Below are positions 8,905 to 23,199 of a stretch of 38,389 nt of DNA, piece by piece. Positions within the stretch are counted from its first letter, which is position 1. Every line of letters starts with the position of its first letter. A model generated the notes under the pieces. That model saw only the letters and a list, made by a program, of their open reading frames with translations. It did no database searches and was not told where the DNA came from. The position numbers and the translations under genes were made by a program. The DNA comes from Halomonas sp. KAO. Lineage in GTDB: Bacteria > Pseudomonadota > Gammaproteobacteria > Pseudomonadales > Halomonadaceae. The DNA lies in the NCBI RefSeq assembly GCF_015595025.1, contig NZ_JADNRL010000019.1, positions 424,552 to 462,940 on the forward strand, written 5' to 3'.

Positions 8905-10281
8905 ATGACCGCCCAGCTCCAGATCACGCCGCACCCCTACCGGCCCACCCCGCTTTCCGCCTTCGCCCGCCTGCGCCGAAGGCCGGGGGCCGTGCTGCTG
9001 GACAGTGGCCGCCCCGAGGCCCCGGGCGGCCGCTACGACATACTGTCGAGCGACCCGCTGGCGGTGCTGACGGTGGATGAGTCGGGCCGGGTGGAGGGCG
9101 TACCGGAGCTTCGCAACCTGGCACCCTTTGACGCCCAGCAGGCCCTGCTCGCGGGCCTGACCGAGAGCATGACGGTACCGGAGAGCGAGCTGCCCTTCCT
9201 GGGCGGGCTGATCGGCTACTGGAGCTACGACCTCGGCTACCAGCTGGAGCGAGTGGGGAAGCGTGCCCGCCGTATCGTGACGCTGCCTGACAGCCGGGTC
9301 GGCCTCTACGACTGGGCATTGATCCAGGATCATGAGCGCAGAGAGGCCTGGCTGGTGGCCACCCCGGAGCGTCGCCAGCAGGCACTCGAGTGGCTGAACG
9401 CCGCCCCCGCACCGGAAGCCGCCTACCAGCTGACGGCCGCCTTCGCCGCCGAACTCGACCGCGACGCCTATCTGACACGCTTCGATGCCGTGCAGCGCTA
9501 TATCCGTGCCGGCGACTGCTATCAGGTCAACCTGGCCCAGCGCTTCAGCGCTCCCTACCGGGGCGACCTGTGGAGCGCCTACCGGCGCCTGCGCAAGGCG
9601 ACACCGACCCCCTTCGCGGGCTTCATGGCCTGGCCCTCCCCCAATGGCGAGCAGGCGATCCTCTCGCTCTCGCCGGAGCGCTTCCTGGAGTGCCGCAACG
9701 GCCATGTGGAGACCCGTCCCATCAAGGGCACACGCCCGCGCGGTGACACCCCGACAAGCGATGCCTGCCTGGCCGCCGAGCTTACGCAGAGCCTCAAGGA
9801 TCGCGCCGAGAATGTGATGATCGTCGATCTGCTGCGCAACGACCTGGGCCGCCGCTGCCGTCCCGGGACGGTGCGGGTACCCCAGCTATGCGGCCTGGAG
9901 AGCTATGTCAATGTCCACCATCTGGTCAGCGTGGTCACCGGCACGCTGGCCGACGGGCGCACGCCGCTGGAGCTGCTGGCCGCCGCCTTCCCCGGCGGCT
10001 CCATCACCGGCGCTCCCAAGGTGCGTGCCATGCAGATCATCGACGAACTCGAACCCAGCCGGCGCAGCGTCTACTGCGGCAGCCTCGGCTACGTGGATAC
10101 TAGGGGTCGGATGGACACCTCCATCGCCATTCGCACCGCCGTGGCGGACGGCGACCGCGTGCACCTGTGGGGCGGTGGCGGCCTGGTGGCCGACTCGGAG
10201 GATGAGGCCGAATATCAGGAGACCTGGGACAAGATCCGTCACCTGATGGCGGCGCTCGCCACAGAAGGAAACAAGGAATAA
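8905..10281 (+). CDS. pabB: Aminodeoxychorismate synthase component I PabB
   Basis: PabB aminates chorismate to 4-amino-4-deoxychorismate, the precursor of 4-aminobenzoate and folate, using ammonia from a PabA-type glutaminase. The protein has 458 residues. Lys274 in PIKGTRPRG is the residue that separates PabB from anthranilate synthase, which has Ala (PIAGT, as in the trpE at 23828-25327). The C-terminal GGSITGAPKVRAM and the IRTA/GGGGLVADS stretches complete the chorismate-binding domain. No pabA is adjacent; TrpG in this window could serve as partner (inference). The gene runs away from the prp operon across a 226-base gap. Its start has only a weak ribosome-binding site. Confidence 0.94.
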   Translation: MTAQLQITPHPYRPTPLSAFARLRRRPGAVLLDSGRPEAPGGRYDILSSDPLAVLTVDESGRVEGVPELRNLAPFDAQQALLAGLTESMTVPESELPFLGGLIGYWSYDLGYQLERVGKRARRIVTLPDSRVGLYDWALIQDHERREAWLVATPERRQQALEWLNAAPAPEAAYQLTAAFAAELDRDAYLTRFDAVQRYIRAGDCYQVNLAQRFSAPYRGDLWSAYRRLRKATPTPFAGFMAWPSPNGEQAILSLSPERFLECRNGHVETRPIKGTRPRGDTPTSDACLAAELTQSLKDRAENVMIVDLLRNDLGRRCRPGTVRVPQLCGLESYVNVHHLVSVVTGTLADGRTPLELLAAAFPGGSITGAPKVRAMQIIDELEPSRRSVYCGSLGYVDTRGRMDTSIAIRTAVADGDRVHLWGGGGLVADSEDEAEYQETWDKIRHLMAALATEGNKE

Positions 10282-10299
10282 GAAAACAAACTCTTATTC
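10276..10299 (+). other. AT-rich hairpin overlapping the pabB stop
   Basis: GAATAAGA (10276-10283) and TCTTATTC (10292-10299) form a perfect 8-bp stem with an 8-base loop. It overlaps the pabB stop codon and leads into the AT-rich stretch before cysH. It could be a weak terminator or part of a regulator site; it lacks the GC-rich stem of a standard terminator. Confidence 0.35.
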
Positions 10300-10315
10300 T
10301 TAAATAATAATAACA
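10296..10315 (+). promoter_or_regulatory. AT-rich candidate CysB site upstream of cysH
   Basis: ATTCTTAAATAATAATAACA stands out in GC-rich DNA about 75 bases before cysH. It resembles the stretch before cysP at 28908-28930 (ATTCTAAAA followed by AATAATAAACA). CysB binds loosely conserved AT-rich sites, so both are good candidates, by inference. Confidence 0.4.
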
Positions 10316-10390
10316 ACGCAAGAAATCGGTATTGGGCGCACGCCTTGCCGTTCCGCTAGGGTGGTCGACATACGCACCAGGAGACCCCCC

Positions 10391-11011
10391 ATGATCGAGA
10401 CCCTCGACATCATCAACCGCGACCTCGGCCAGGACCCGGAAGCGCTTATCCGCTGGGCCCTCGACCAGGGCAGCCAGCCGATCTGCACCACCAACTTCCG
10501 CCCCTTCGAGGCGGTGATCCTGCATATGGTGGCCAGTCAGCGCCCCGACATCCCGGTGGTCTGGATGGACCATGGCTACAATACCGAGGCCACCTACCGC
10601 TTCGCCGACGCCCTGGTGCGCCGCCTCGACCTCAACCTGATCAGCTTTCTGCCAACCCGCACCCGCGCTCACCGCGAAGCGCTGGAGGGCCCCTTCCCCG
10701 GCATCGATGACCCGCGCCATGCAGCCTTTACCCAGGAGGTGAAGATCGAGCCCTTCGAGCGTGCCCTCGAGCAGATGGCACCGGATGTCTGGTTCACCGC
10801 CCTGCGTGCCGAGGACACTCCGCAACGTTCCCGCATAGCCCCGGTCAGCCGCAACGCCGATGGCCTGCTGAAGGTAGCCCCCTTGCTGCACTGGACGGCG
10901 AAGGATCTCCACGCCTACCTCCAGCGTCACGACCTGCCCAACGAGTTCGACTATTTCGATCCGACCAAGGTCGAGGCCAAGCGCGAGTGCGGCCTGCACC
11001 TGCAGCACTGA
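10391..11011 (+). CDS. cysH: PAPS reductase family protein, short divergent CysH
   Basis: This is probably the reductase that turns PAPS into sulfite with electrons from thioredoxin. The C-terminal KRECGLH (Cys200) is the catalytic motif of PAPS reductases. The paired cysteines that hold the Fe-S cluster of APS reductases are absent. RPDIPVVWMDHGYNTEATYRF matches the family core. Two things are odd: the usual SSSFG nucleotide loop reads TTNFRP (33-38), and at 206 residues it is about 40 shorter than the E. coli enzyme, lacking the YPL/SIGD segment before the C-terminal motif. I chose 10391 (AGGAG 7 bases upstream) over a GTG at 10361. cysB lies convergently downstream and trxA just beyond, which supports a sulfate-assimilation role. 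Confidence 0.82.
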   Translation: MIETLDIINRDLGQDPEALIRWALDQGSQPICTTNFRPFEAVILHMVASQRPDIPVVWMDHGYNTEATYRFADALVRRLDLNLISFLPTRTRAHREALEGPFPGIDDPRHAAFTQEVKIEPFERALEQMAPDVWFTALRAEDTPQRSRIAPVSRNADGLLKVAPLLHWTAKDLHAYLQRHDLPNEFDYFDPTKVEAKRECGLHLQH

Positions 11012-11033
11012 GCCCACCGCATGCGCGGCGGGC
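11012..11033. terminator. Possible bidirectional terminator between cysH and cysB
   Basis: GCCCACCGC (11012-11020) and GCGGCGGGC (11025-11033) pair at eight of nine positions around the 4-base loop ATGC. They fill the 24-base gap between the convergent stops. There is no T-run on either side. Confidence 0.35.
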
Positions 11034-11035
11034 GC

Positions 11036-12043
<1,008 letters not shown>

Positions 12044-12093
12044 TCAAGGTAGCAAAAAGGAATATAAAACTAGATGTTAATTCATAACTAGCA

Positions 12094-12099
12094 TATAAT
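12094..12099 (+). promoter_or_regulatory. Consensus -10 element in the cysB-trxA divergent region
   Basis: TATAAT occurs in an AT-rich island (about 12055-12100) and points toward trxA, giving a leader of about 140 bases. No good -35 box is seen at 16-18 bases, so an activator may be needed. The island also suits CysB autoregulation. Confidence 0.4.
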
Positions 12100-12247
12100 G
12101 CCAGACTTCGCACGAGTCGCCGATGCGCATTCTCGATTTGCCAGCACTCCAGTCGGCCGCTAACATCGTCCGACCGGCTGGGTGACCCACGCATGTCACC
12201 TGCCACCCCTGTCCGCTCGATGCAGCGCAACGAAACTGGAGAACCCC

Positions 12248-12571
12248 ATGGCCAATAACGTCGATGTCACCAACGCCAACTTCGAGCAGGAAGTCCTCAA
12301 GGCCGACACCCCGGTGCTGCTCAAGTTCTGGGCTCCCTGGTGCGGTCCCTGCAAGGTGATGGCACCGGTAGTCGACGAGGTCGCCGAGGAGCGCAGCGGC
12401 AACCTCAAGGTCGTCAGCATCAATGTCGACGACGCCCCCGAAATCGCCGCCGAGCAGGGCGTGCGCGGCGTCCCCACCGTGATGCTGTTCAAGTCCGGTA
12501 CCAAGATCGCCTCGCTGGTCGGCGCGCAGTCCAAGTCCCAGCTCAGCCAGTTCATCGAACAGAACGCCTGA
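12248..12571 (+). CDS. trxA: Thioredoxin 1
   Basis: A cytosolic disulfide reductase of 107 residues, typical for TrxA. The redox motif WCGPC is at residues 31-35 (Cys32, Cys35), and the cis-proline is in GVPTVMLF near residue 75. A GGAG lies about 7 bases before the ATG. Thioredoxin is the electron donor of PAPS reductase and of many peroxidases, so its place beside cysB and cysH fits. A strong terminator follows. Confidence 0.96.
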   Translation: MANNVDVTNANFEQEVLKADTPVLLKFWAPWCGPCKVMAPVVDEVAEERSGNLKVVSINVDDAPEIAAEQGVRGVPTVMLFKSGTKIASLVGAQSKSQLSQFIEQNA

Positions 12572-12591
12572 GCAGCAGCGCCCCGCCCGAT

Positions 12592-12626
12592 ACATCGCCC
12601 CGGCCCAGGCCGAGGCGATGTCGTTT
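12592..12626 (+). terminator. Rho-independent terminator of trxA
   Basis: ACATCGCC (12592-12599) pairs perfectly with GGCGATGT (12614-12621). An inner CGGC/GCCG stem with loop CCAG extends the hairpin, and CGTTT follows. It begins about 20 bases after the trxA stop. Confidence 0.65.
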
Positions 12627-12648
12627 CAGCCCTCTCGCTTCCGCCCTC

Positions 12649-13743
12649 TCACTCCTCGTCATGCCTGGCAGGCGGGAGACCTTCCCTTACCCGTGAGGCC
12701 TCATTGCCAGGCCCCAGCAGGTGCGCAATCCAGCGCGTCTCGGGGTGGCTGTCCAAGGCAATCTTCAGGGTCATGGTCAGCACCACCGACAGCAACATCC
12801 CCACCGCCCCGAAGATCCAGCCCCAGACCACCAGCGACAGGAAGGCGATAAAGGTCGACAGGCCCAGCGCCTTGCCCATCATGCGCGGCTCGACGATATT
12901 GCCGAGCAGGAAGTTGATGCCGAGATAGGCCGCGGCGAGCAGCAGCGCATCGAGCATGCCCCCATCGGGAGAGACCAGCAGCAGCAGCACCGGTGGCACC
13001 GCCGCAATGGCCGAGCCGATATTGGGAATGTAGTTGAGCACGAAGGCCAGCACCGCCCACAACAGAGGGAAGTCCACCCCCACCAGCAGACAGGCGATCC
13101 AGACCAGCCCCCCGGTTACCAGGCTGACTACCGTCTTCACCGCCAGGTAACGCTTGAGCCTCAGGCTGAACTCGCGGAAACGCTCAAGGCTCGCCGCCGG
13201 GTTTTCCAGTGCCTGGGAGACCTTGTCGCGGAAGCTGAGGGTCTCGAAGAGCAGGAATACCGCCAGCAGCCCGACCACCACACTCTGCATCAGCAGGTTG
13301 CCAACCTCGCCGATCAGCGACGGGATCCACCCCCCCAGCTGCTCGGCATCCAGCAGCTCCGCCAGGCGGTCGGTATCGATGGCCAGTCCCAGCCGCGACA
13401 GTCCATCCAGCAGCCTCAGGTAGTAGTCGTAGAGCTTCTGCTCGATGTCGGGCAGGGTGTCGACGAAGGTGCCGAAGCTGTTGACCAGCAACCCTCCCAG
13501 TAACAAGAACACGACACCGATCACCACCAGGGTCAGCCACACCGACAGGCGCAGCCCCAGACCGTGACGGTTGAGCCACAGCACCGGCGCCGTGCAGATC
13601 ACCGCGACAAAGGCCGCCAGCAGCATGGGCACCAGCAGGCTGGCCCCGGCCCGCATCCCGGCCACGATGACCACCAGTGCCGCCAGGGCCAATACCAGAT
13701 TCAGCGGTATGATGCCTGATGGTTCGTCGTTAGCGTCTCGCAT
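12649..13743 (-). CDS. PerM/AI-2E family integral membrane transporter
   Basis: This 364-residue inner-membrane protein of the AI-2E transporter (PerM, formerly UPF0118) family has two or three helices near the N-terminus (about 12-85), a soluble middle part (about 90-150), and several helices to the C-terminus. Family members include the quorum-signal exporter TqsA and putative sodium-proton antiporters. The substrate cannot be told from sequence; in a salt-adapted host an ion-transport role is possible. I chose the start at 13743 because GGGAG then has a 6-base spacing instead of touching the ATG at 13749. Confidence 0.85.
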   Translation of the reverse strand: MRDANDEPSGIIPLNLVLALAALVVIVAGMRAGASLLVPMLLAAFVAVICTAPVLWLNRHGLGLRLSVWLTLVVIGVVFLLLGGLLVNSFGTFVDTLPDIEQKLYDYYLRLLDGLSRLGLAIDTDRLAELLDAEQLGGWIPSLIGEVGNLLMQSVVVGLLAVFLLFETLSFRDKVSQALENPAASLERFREFSLRLKRYLAVKTVVSLVTGGLVWIACLLVGVDFPLLWAVLAFVLNYIPNIGSAIAAVPPVLLLLVSPDGGMLDALLLAAAYLGINFLLGNIVEPRMMGKALGLSTFIAFLSLVVWGWIFGAVGMLLSVVLTMTLKIALDSHPETRWIAHLLGPGNEASRVREGLPPARHDEE

Positions 13744-13827
13744 CCTCATCTCCCAAGCCGTTGATGGCTTCTATCATGCCCCCTGGGCGACGCCTCAACA
13801 ATCGGCAACCCCCGCGATATAACGACA

Positions 13828-13850
13828 AACCCCCGCTGGCAGCGGGGGTT
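13828..13850 (-). terminator. Rho-independent terminator of serS
   Basis: AACCCCCGCT (13828-13837) and AGCGGGGGTT (13841-13850) form a perfect 10-bp stem with a 3-base loop. On the minus strand it is followed by TTTGTCGTT. It lies 25 bases after the serS stop. Confidence 0.75.
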
Positions 13851-13874
13851 CGAGGGGCGTGGGTACCGGCCAGC

Positions 13875-18783
<4,909 letters not shown>

Positions 18784-18839
18784 CGCCAAGGGAGCGATCC
18801 GAGCGCCATGGAATGGCGCGGTGTCCGGCGCTCCTGGCG
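18784..18839 (+). terminator. Stem-loop region after the ydiJ-like gene
   Basis: CGCCAAGGGAGCG (18784-18796) can pair with CGCTCCTGGCG (18829-18839) with two bulged bases. An inner GAGCGCC (18801-18807) and GGCGCTC (18827-18833) gives an alternative stem. There is no T-run. It starts one base after the stop, so it may end or protect the transcript. Confidence 0.4.
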
Positions 18840-18865
18840 AGTGCTCCAGGCAGCCGGCCTTCTGA

Positions 18866-18887
18866 GGCGAAGCCACCAGGCTTCGCC
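18866..18887 (+). other. Perfect hairpin between ydiJ and the TonB receptor gene
   Basis: GGCGAAGCC (18866-18874) and GGCTTCGCC (18879-18887) form a 9-bp stem with loop ACCA. No T-run follows on the plus strand. Terminator-like, but not classical. Confidence 0.45.
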
Positions 18888-18972
18888 GGGACAGCTTCGT
18901 TACCACACAGCGATACCCCCTCAGGACGCGAATCGCCTCTTTCCGGAAGTAGCGTGTAAAGCCCGATGCTCT

Positions 18973-18988
18973 TTCTCGCCGGCGAGAA
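18973..18988. promoter_or_regulatory. Perfect 16-bp palindrome upstream of the TonB receptor
   Basis: TTCTCGCCGGCGAGAA reads the same on both strands and has no loop, which suits an operator bound by a dimeric protein better than an RNA hairpin. It ends 91 bases before the receptor ATG. It does not resemble a Fur box. The rest of the 296-base gap shows only the stem-loops listed at 18784 and 18866. Confidence 0.5.
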
Positions 18989-19079
18989 TAGCCGGGATCA
19001 CTACACTGTGCTCAGGCATCCCGTCGGCGGAAGACGCGAGCCAAGACCATGACAATCCGCACGGAAGAGGAAAGGCGCC

Positions 19080-21155
19080 ATGAAAAAGGAGGTTCCACTG
19101 CTGGTGTTGCTTGGAGGGATCGCCGCCGTTTCGGCCCATGCCCAGGAAAACAGCGCACCGGCAAGCGGTGACGAGGCGAATCGGCAACTACCCACCATCA
19201 CCATCCGCGCACCGCGGCTGACGCGCAGCCTCTATGACACCCCCTCTGCCGTCTCGACCCTGACCCGAGAGGAGATCCAGCGGGGACATCAAGGGGTGCG
19301 ACTGGACGAGGCCCTTGACAGGGTGCCCGGGGTCTTCTTGCAGAACCGCGATAACTTCGCCCAGGGGCAGCGGATCTCCAGTCGTGGTTTCGGCGCACGC
19401 GGGACCTTCGGCATCCGCGGCCTGCACATCCGCGTCGATGGCATTCCCTACACCCTGCCCGATGGCCAGGCTCAGATCGATGCGGTGGACCTCGACAGCG
19501 CAGAGCGTATCGAGGTGATTCGGGGCCCCTCCTCGGTGCTCTATGGCAACGCCGCCGGTGGGGTGATCGACATCACCACCGGTGACGGCAGCGAGTTGCG
19601 CCGCTCGCCGGTGTTGCGTCTGCAGGGCGGCAGCGATGAATTCCGCAAGCTTTCGCTGCGCAACGGCGGCGAAACCGAAAATTGGGTCCATAGCGTCAGC
19701 ATTTCGGCGCTGGACTTCGATGGCTATCGGGAACAAAGCAAGGTGGAGAAACGATTGCTCAATGCCAGGGTCGGCTACCGCCTGGATGATGACCGGAGCC
19801 TCTCTGCGCTGGTCAACCTCCTCGACATGCCCACCGCCGAGGACCCCAGCGCCCTGACGCTGGAGGAGGTCGCCGAGGACCCACGCCAGGCACGCGATAT
19901 TGCCATCGATCTCGATTCGGGACAGAGCGTGGAGCAGCAGCTGGTTGGGCTGCACTACGAGGACCGCGACGCCCTAGGGGGAGAAGTCAATGTCCGCGGC
20001 TTCGTCAGCCGCCGTGACTTCGAGCAGCAACTTCCCTTCCCTGGCAGCAGCCTGATCGACTATCAACGGAACTACTATGGCGGCGGCGCCGATTACACCG
20101 GAGCGGCCACCCTGGGTGACATGCCGCTGCGCTATGTCACCGGGATCGACCTGGCCCGCCAGGAGGACGACCGTGGGCGTCGCTCGGTGGACTCCCGGGG
20201 CGACACTACCGGTATCACCGCCGATGAGCAGCAGGACGCCACCTCCGCGGGTGTCTTCCTGCAGACGGAGCTGGGGCTGACCGACACACTCGACCTGAGT
20301 GCCGGCGTCCGCCACGACCAGGTTCGCATGACGATCGACGACCGTTTCCTCGATGACGGTCGCGACGACAGTGGGGAGCGCATCTTCCGCGAGTGGACAG
20401 GCAGCCTGGGACTGAGCTATCGCTACCACCCCGATCATCAGGTCTATGCCACGGTCGGCAATGCCTTCGAGACGCCGACCTTCACGGAGTTCGCGCGTGA
20501 CGATGGGCGCGGTGGCTTCAATCCCGCAGTCCAGCCCCAGAAGGCGCTGAACCGCGAAGTTGGCGTGCGAGGCATCTTCGGCAACGGCCTGCGCTACGAG
20601 ATGGTCGCCTTCTCGGTCGACGTCGACGACGAACTGATCGGTTACGAGGCCACCGATGGCAGGACCTACTACGAGAATGCCGGCAAGACCTCTCGCGACG
20701 GCATCGAACTGGGCATGGACTGGAGCTTCTCACTGGCCTGGCGGCTCACCAGTGCCCTGACCCTGGCCGACTACCGCTTCGACCGTTTCAACGACGGCGC
20801 AAGCGACTTCACCAATAACCACCTGCCGGGGCAACCGAGGCAAGTCTGGCACAACGGCCTGACCTGGTACGGCAACGGTAACCGTTTCACCACCATCGAG
20901 GCCCAGTACACCGGCGACTATTACGCCGACAACGCCAACGAGGTGAAGATCGATGACCATTGGCTGTTCAACCTCAAGGCCGGAGACAGCTGGCGACTTG
21001 GCAACGGGGAGACCCAACTGAGCGCCAACCTGGGTGTCCACAACCTGCTGGATGAGGAGTACTACGAGAACGTGCGCATCAATGCCTTCGGAGGACGCTA
21101 CTACGAACCCGCCGCGGGGCGCACCATCTACGCCGGCCTTGAGTTGAGCTTCTAG
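19080..21155 (+). CDS. TonB-dependent outer-membrane receptor, PqqU/YncD-like
   Basis: A 691-residue outer-membrane beta-barrel with a plug domain, importing a ligand at the expense of the TonB-ExbBD system. A signal peptide (about residues 1-21, ending AHA) is followed by the plug (about 45-160: RGFGARGTFGIRGLHIRVDG, then VEVIRGPSSVLYGNAAGGVI) and the barrel, which ends in Phe as outer-membrane proteins do. From memory, the plug and C-terminal stretches such as YYENAGKTSRDGIEL and GGRYYEPAAGR closely match E. coli YncD (PqqU), the pyrroloquinoline quinone receptor, and length agrees (about 700). The ligand is inferred. No iron genes or Fur box are nearby. Confidence 0.88.
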   Translation: MKKEVPLLVLLGGIAAVSAHAQENSAPASGDEANRQLPTITIRAPRLTRSLYDTPSAVSTLTREEIQRGHQGVRLDEALDRVPGVFLQNRDNFAQGQRISSRGFGARGTFGIRGLHIRVDGIPYTLPDGQAQIDAVDLDSAERIEVIRGPSSVLYGNAAGGVIDITTGDGSELRRSPVLRLQGGSDEFRKLSLRNGGETENWVHSVSISALDFDGYREQSKVEKRLLNARVGYRLDDDRSLSALVNLLDMPTAEDPSALTLEEVAEDPRQARDIAIDLDSGQSVEQQLVGLHYEDRDALGGEVNVRGFVSRRDFEQQLPFPGSSLIDYQRNYYGGGADYTGAATLGDMPLRYVTGIDLARQEDDRGRRSVDSRGDTTGITADEQQDATSAGVFLQTELGLTDTLDLSAGVRHDQVRMTIDDRFLDDGRDDSGERIFREWTGSLGLSYRYHPDHQVYATVGNAFETPTFTEFARDDGRGGFNPAVQPQKALNREVGVRGIFGNGLRYEMVAFSVDVDDELIGYEATDGRTYYENAGKTSRDGIELGMDWSFSLAWRLTSALTLADYRFDRFNDGASDFTNNHLPGQPRQVWHNGLTWYGNGNRFTTIEAQYTGDYYADNANEVKIDDHWLFNLKAGDSWRLGNGETQLSANLGVHNLLDEEYYENVRINAFGGRYYEPAAGRTIYAGLELSF

Positions 21156-21253
21156 GCGACCCGCTCACCACCAGCTGCACCAGAATTGCCATCAGGGCGA
21201 TAAGGCGCCGCTGACGGCCCATCCGGGTCGCCAGCGAGGGATTTCCACCGGTG

Positions 21254-21283
21254 GAGCCGGCCTCCCGCTGCAGGAACCGGCTC
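21254..21283. terminator. Inverted repeat between the TonB receptor gene and trpC
   Basis: GAGCCGG (21254-21260) and CCGGCTC (21277-21283) form a 7-bp stem with a 16-base loop. It sits in the 173-base gap between the convergent receptor and trpC genes and may be a weak terminator; no T-run is seen. Confidence 0.3.
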
Positions 21284-21328
21284 ACTATTCTTGAGCAGCC
21301 TCGCCCACGGGAGGGCCGAAATCAATGC

Positions 21329-22138
21329 TTAGAAGAACATTCCGCGCAGGGCTTCACCCGGGTCGGGCTGGCGCATGAAGGCCTCGCCGACGAGGAAGGC
21401 GTTGACATCATGCTCGCGCATGCGCAGCACGTCGCCGGGGGTGTGGATGCCGGACTCGGTGACCACGGTGACGCCTTCGGGGATGCGCGGCAGCAGCTCG
21501 AGGGTGGTATCGAGGGTGGTATCGAAGGTGTGCAGGTCGCGGTTATTGATGCCCACCAGACTGAGATCCAGCTTGAGGGCTCGCTCCAGCTCCAGAGCGT
21601 CGTGGACCTCCACCAGCACATCCATGCCCAGCTCCACCGCCTGCCGGTGAAGGTCGGCCATCTGCCTGTCCTCCAGGGCGGCAACGATCAGCAGAATACA
21701 GTCGGCCCCGATGGCACGCGCCTCGCTCACCTGATAGCCGTGAGTGATGAAGTCCTTGCGAATCACCGGCAGCGAGCAGGCGTCGCGAGCCTCGATCAGG
21801 CAGTCCTCATGGCCCTGGAAGAAGTCGGCGTCGGTGAGCACCGAGAGGCAGGCGGCACCGCCCGCGGCGTAGCTGGCGGCAATCTCGCCGGGATGGAAGT
21901 CCTCGCGGATCACCCCCTTGGAGGGCGAGGCCTTCTTGATCTCGGCGATGATCGCCGGGTCACCCTCGGCGATACGCCGCTCCAGCGCCGCCACGAAGCC
22001 CCGCGGAGAACCCTGCTCGGCGGCCAGGCGCAGCAGCTCCGCCTCCGACACGGCGCGGGCACGCTCACGGACCTCCTCGTCCTTGCGCTGGAGAATTCGG
22101 GTCAGGATGGTAGGGGTCGCCCCCGGGGATACACTCAT
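21329..22138 (-). CDS. trpC: Indole-3-glycerol phosphate synthase TrpC
   Basis: TrpC closes the ring of CdRP to indole-3-glycerol phosphate in tryptophan synthesis. The 269-residue protein is the monofunctional form, not fused to TrpF. Typical motifs are [10 protein letters not shown] (catalytic Lys), [16 protein letters not shown] and [11 protein letters not shown] chose the start at 22138 ([15 protein letters not shown]) because AGGAG lies 7 bases upstream. It is the last gene of the trpE-G-D-C run, 25 bases after trpD. Confidence 0.96.
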   Translation of the reverse strand: MSVSPGATPTILTRILQRKDEEVRERARAVSEAELLRLAAEQGSPRGFVAALERRIAEGDPAIIAEIKKASPSKGVIREDFHPGEIAASYAAGGAACLSVLTDADFFQGHEDCLIEARDACSLPVIRKDFITHGYQVSEARAIGADCILLIVAALEDRQMADLHRQAVELGMDVLVEVHDALELERALKLDLSLVGINNRDLHTFDTTLDTTLELLPRIPEGVTVVTESGIHTPGDVLRMREHDVNAFLVGEAFMRQPDPGEALRGMFF

Positions 22139-22163
22139 GTTTTGACTCCTGGTGGGGGTACGC

Positions 22164-23183
22164 TTACTGCAGGAAGACGCGGGTAAAGTTGGCCAGCTCC
22201 TTGAGCTTCTCGAGGGGCAGCTTCGAGGCCTGGGCATCCTGTGCCAGGGCCACCCCCTCCTTCAGGCTGTCGGCCACATCGGCGGCATAGAGGGCCGCAC
22301 CGGCATTCAGCGACACGATATCGGCCGCCGGCCCCTCGCCTATCAGCGCCTGCTCCACCAGGCGCAGGCTGTCCTCGGCGGTCGCGACCCGCAGTGAGTC
22401 GAGGGACTGCCGCTGGATCCCGAGCTCTTCGGGGGTGATCACGTATTCGTGAATCTCCCCCTCCTTGAGCTCGGCCACCCGGGTCGGTCGGGCCAGGGAG
22501 ATCTCGTCCAGGCCATCCTCGGCATGCACCACCAGCACATGGTGACTCCCCAGGCGGCGCAACACCTCGGCCATCAGCGGCACCAGCTCCGGGGCATAGA
22601 CCCCCAGCACCTGATTGGGAGCGCCAGCGGGGTTGGTCAGCGGCCCCAGGATATTGAACAGGGTGCGCACCCCCATCTCGCGGCGCGGCACCACCGCATG
22701 GCGCATCGCCGGGTGGTGGTTGGGGGCGAACATGAAGCCCACGCCCACCTGCTCGATGCAGCGCGCCACCTGCTCGGCATCCAGGTCCAGGTGGATCCCC
22801 GCCACGGCGAACAGGTCGGCGCTGCCCGAGGAGGAGGAGACACCGCGGTTACCATGCTTGGCCACGTGGCCGCCGGCAGCGGCCACCACGAAACTGGAAG
22901 CGGTGGAGACGTTGAACAGGTTGGCGCCGTCGCCACCGGTGCCAACGATATCGACAACATGGTCCGCCTCGAGGTGGACCGGGCGCATCAGTTCCCGCAT
23001 CACCTGGGCGGCGGCACTGATCTCCTCGGCGGTCTCGCCCTTCATCGCCATGCCCATCAGGAAGGCGGCGATCTGGGGATCACTGACCTCACCGGTCATG
23101 ATCTGGCGCATGATCTGGTGGGTCTGGTCGAAGTTGAGGTCCTCGCGGCGCATCAGGGCACCGAGGGCATCTCGCATCTGCAT
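22164..23183 (-). CDS. trpD: Anthranilate phosphoribosyltransferase TrpD
   Basis: TrpD transfers a phosphoribosyl group from PRPP to anthranilate. The 339-residue protein is the unfused form. The PRPP-binding GTGGDG loop is at residues 81-86, and [17 protein letters not shown] at 107-123 is the second family signature. Two ATGs are adjacent (23186 and 23183); the second has GAGGAG at 7 bases and is preferred, but the difference is one residue. It follows trpG after 16 bases. Confidence 0.95.
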   Translation of the reverse strand: MQMRDALGALMRREDLNFDQTHQIMRQIMTGEVSDPQIAAFLMGMAMKGETAEEISAAAQVMRELMRPVHLEADHVVDIVGTGGDGANLFNVSTASSFVVAAAGGHVAKHGNRGVSSSSGSADLFAVAGIHLDLDAEQVARCIEQVGVGFMFAPNHHPAMRHAVVPRREMGVRTLFNILGPLTNPAGAPNQVLGVYAPELVPLMAEVLRRLGSHHVLVVHAEDGLDEISLARPTRVAELKEGEIHEYVITPEELGIQRQSLDSLRVATAEDSLRLVEQALIGEGPAADIVSLNAGAALYAADVADSLKEGVALAQDAQASKLPLEKLKELANFTRVFLQ

Positions 23184-23199
23184 CATGGATCTCCTCGAA

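Noticed and set aside
18900..19079. A Fur box before the TonB receptor
   Set aside because: I looked for GATAATGATAATCATTATC-like sequence and found none; only the unrelated 16-bp palindrome is present.
21079..21285. A 68-codon minus-strand frame after the TonB receptor gene, with a hydrophobic stretch
   Set aside because: It overlaps the receptor end, has no ribosome-binding site and no recognisable family.
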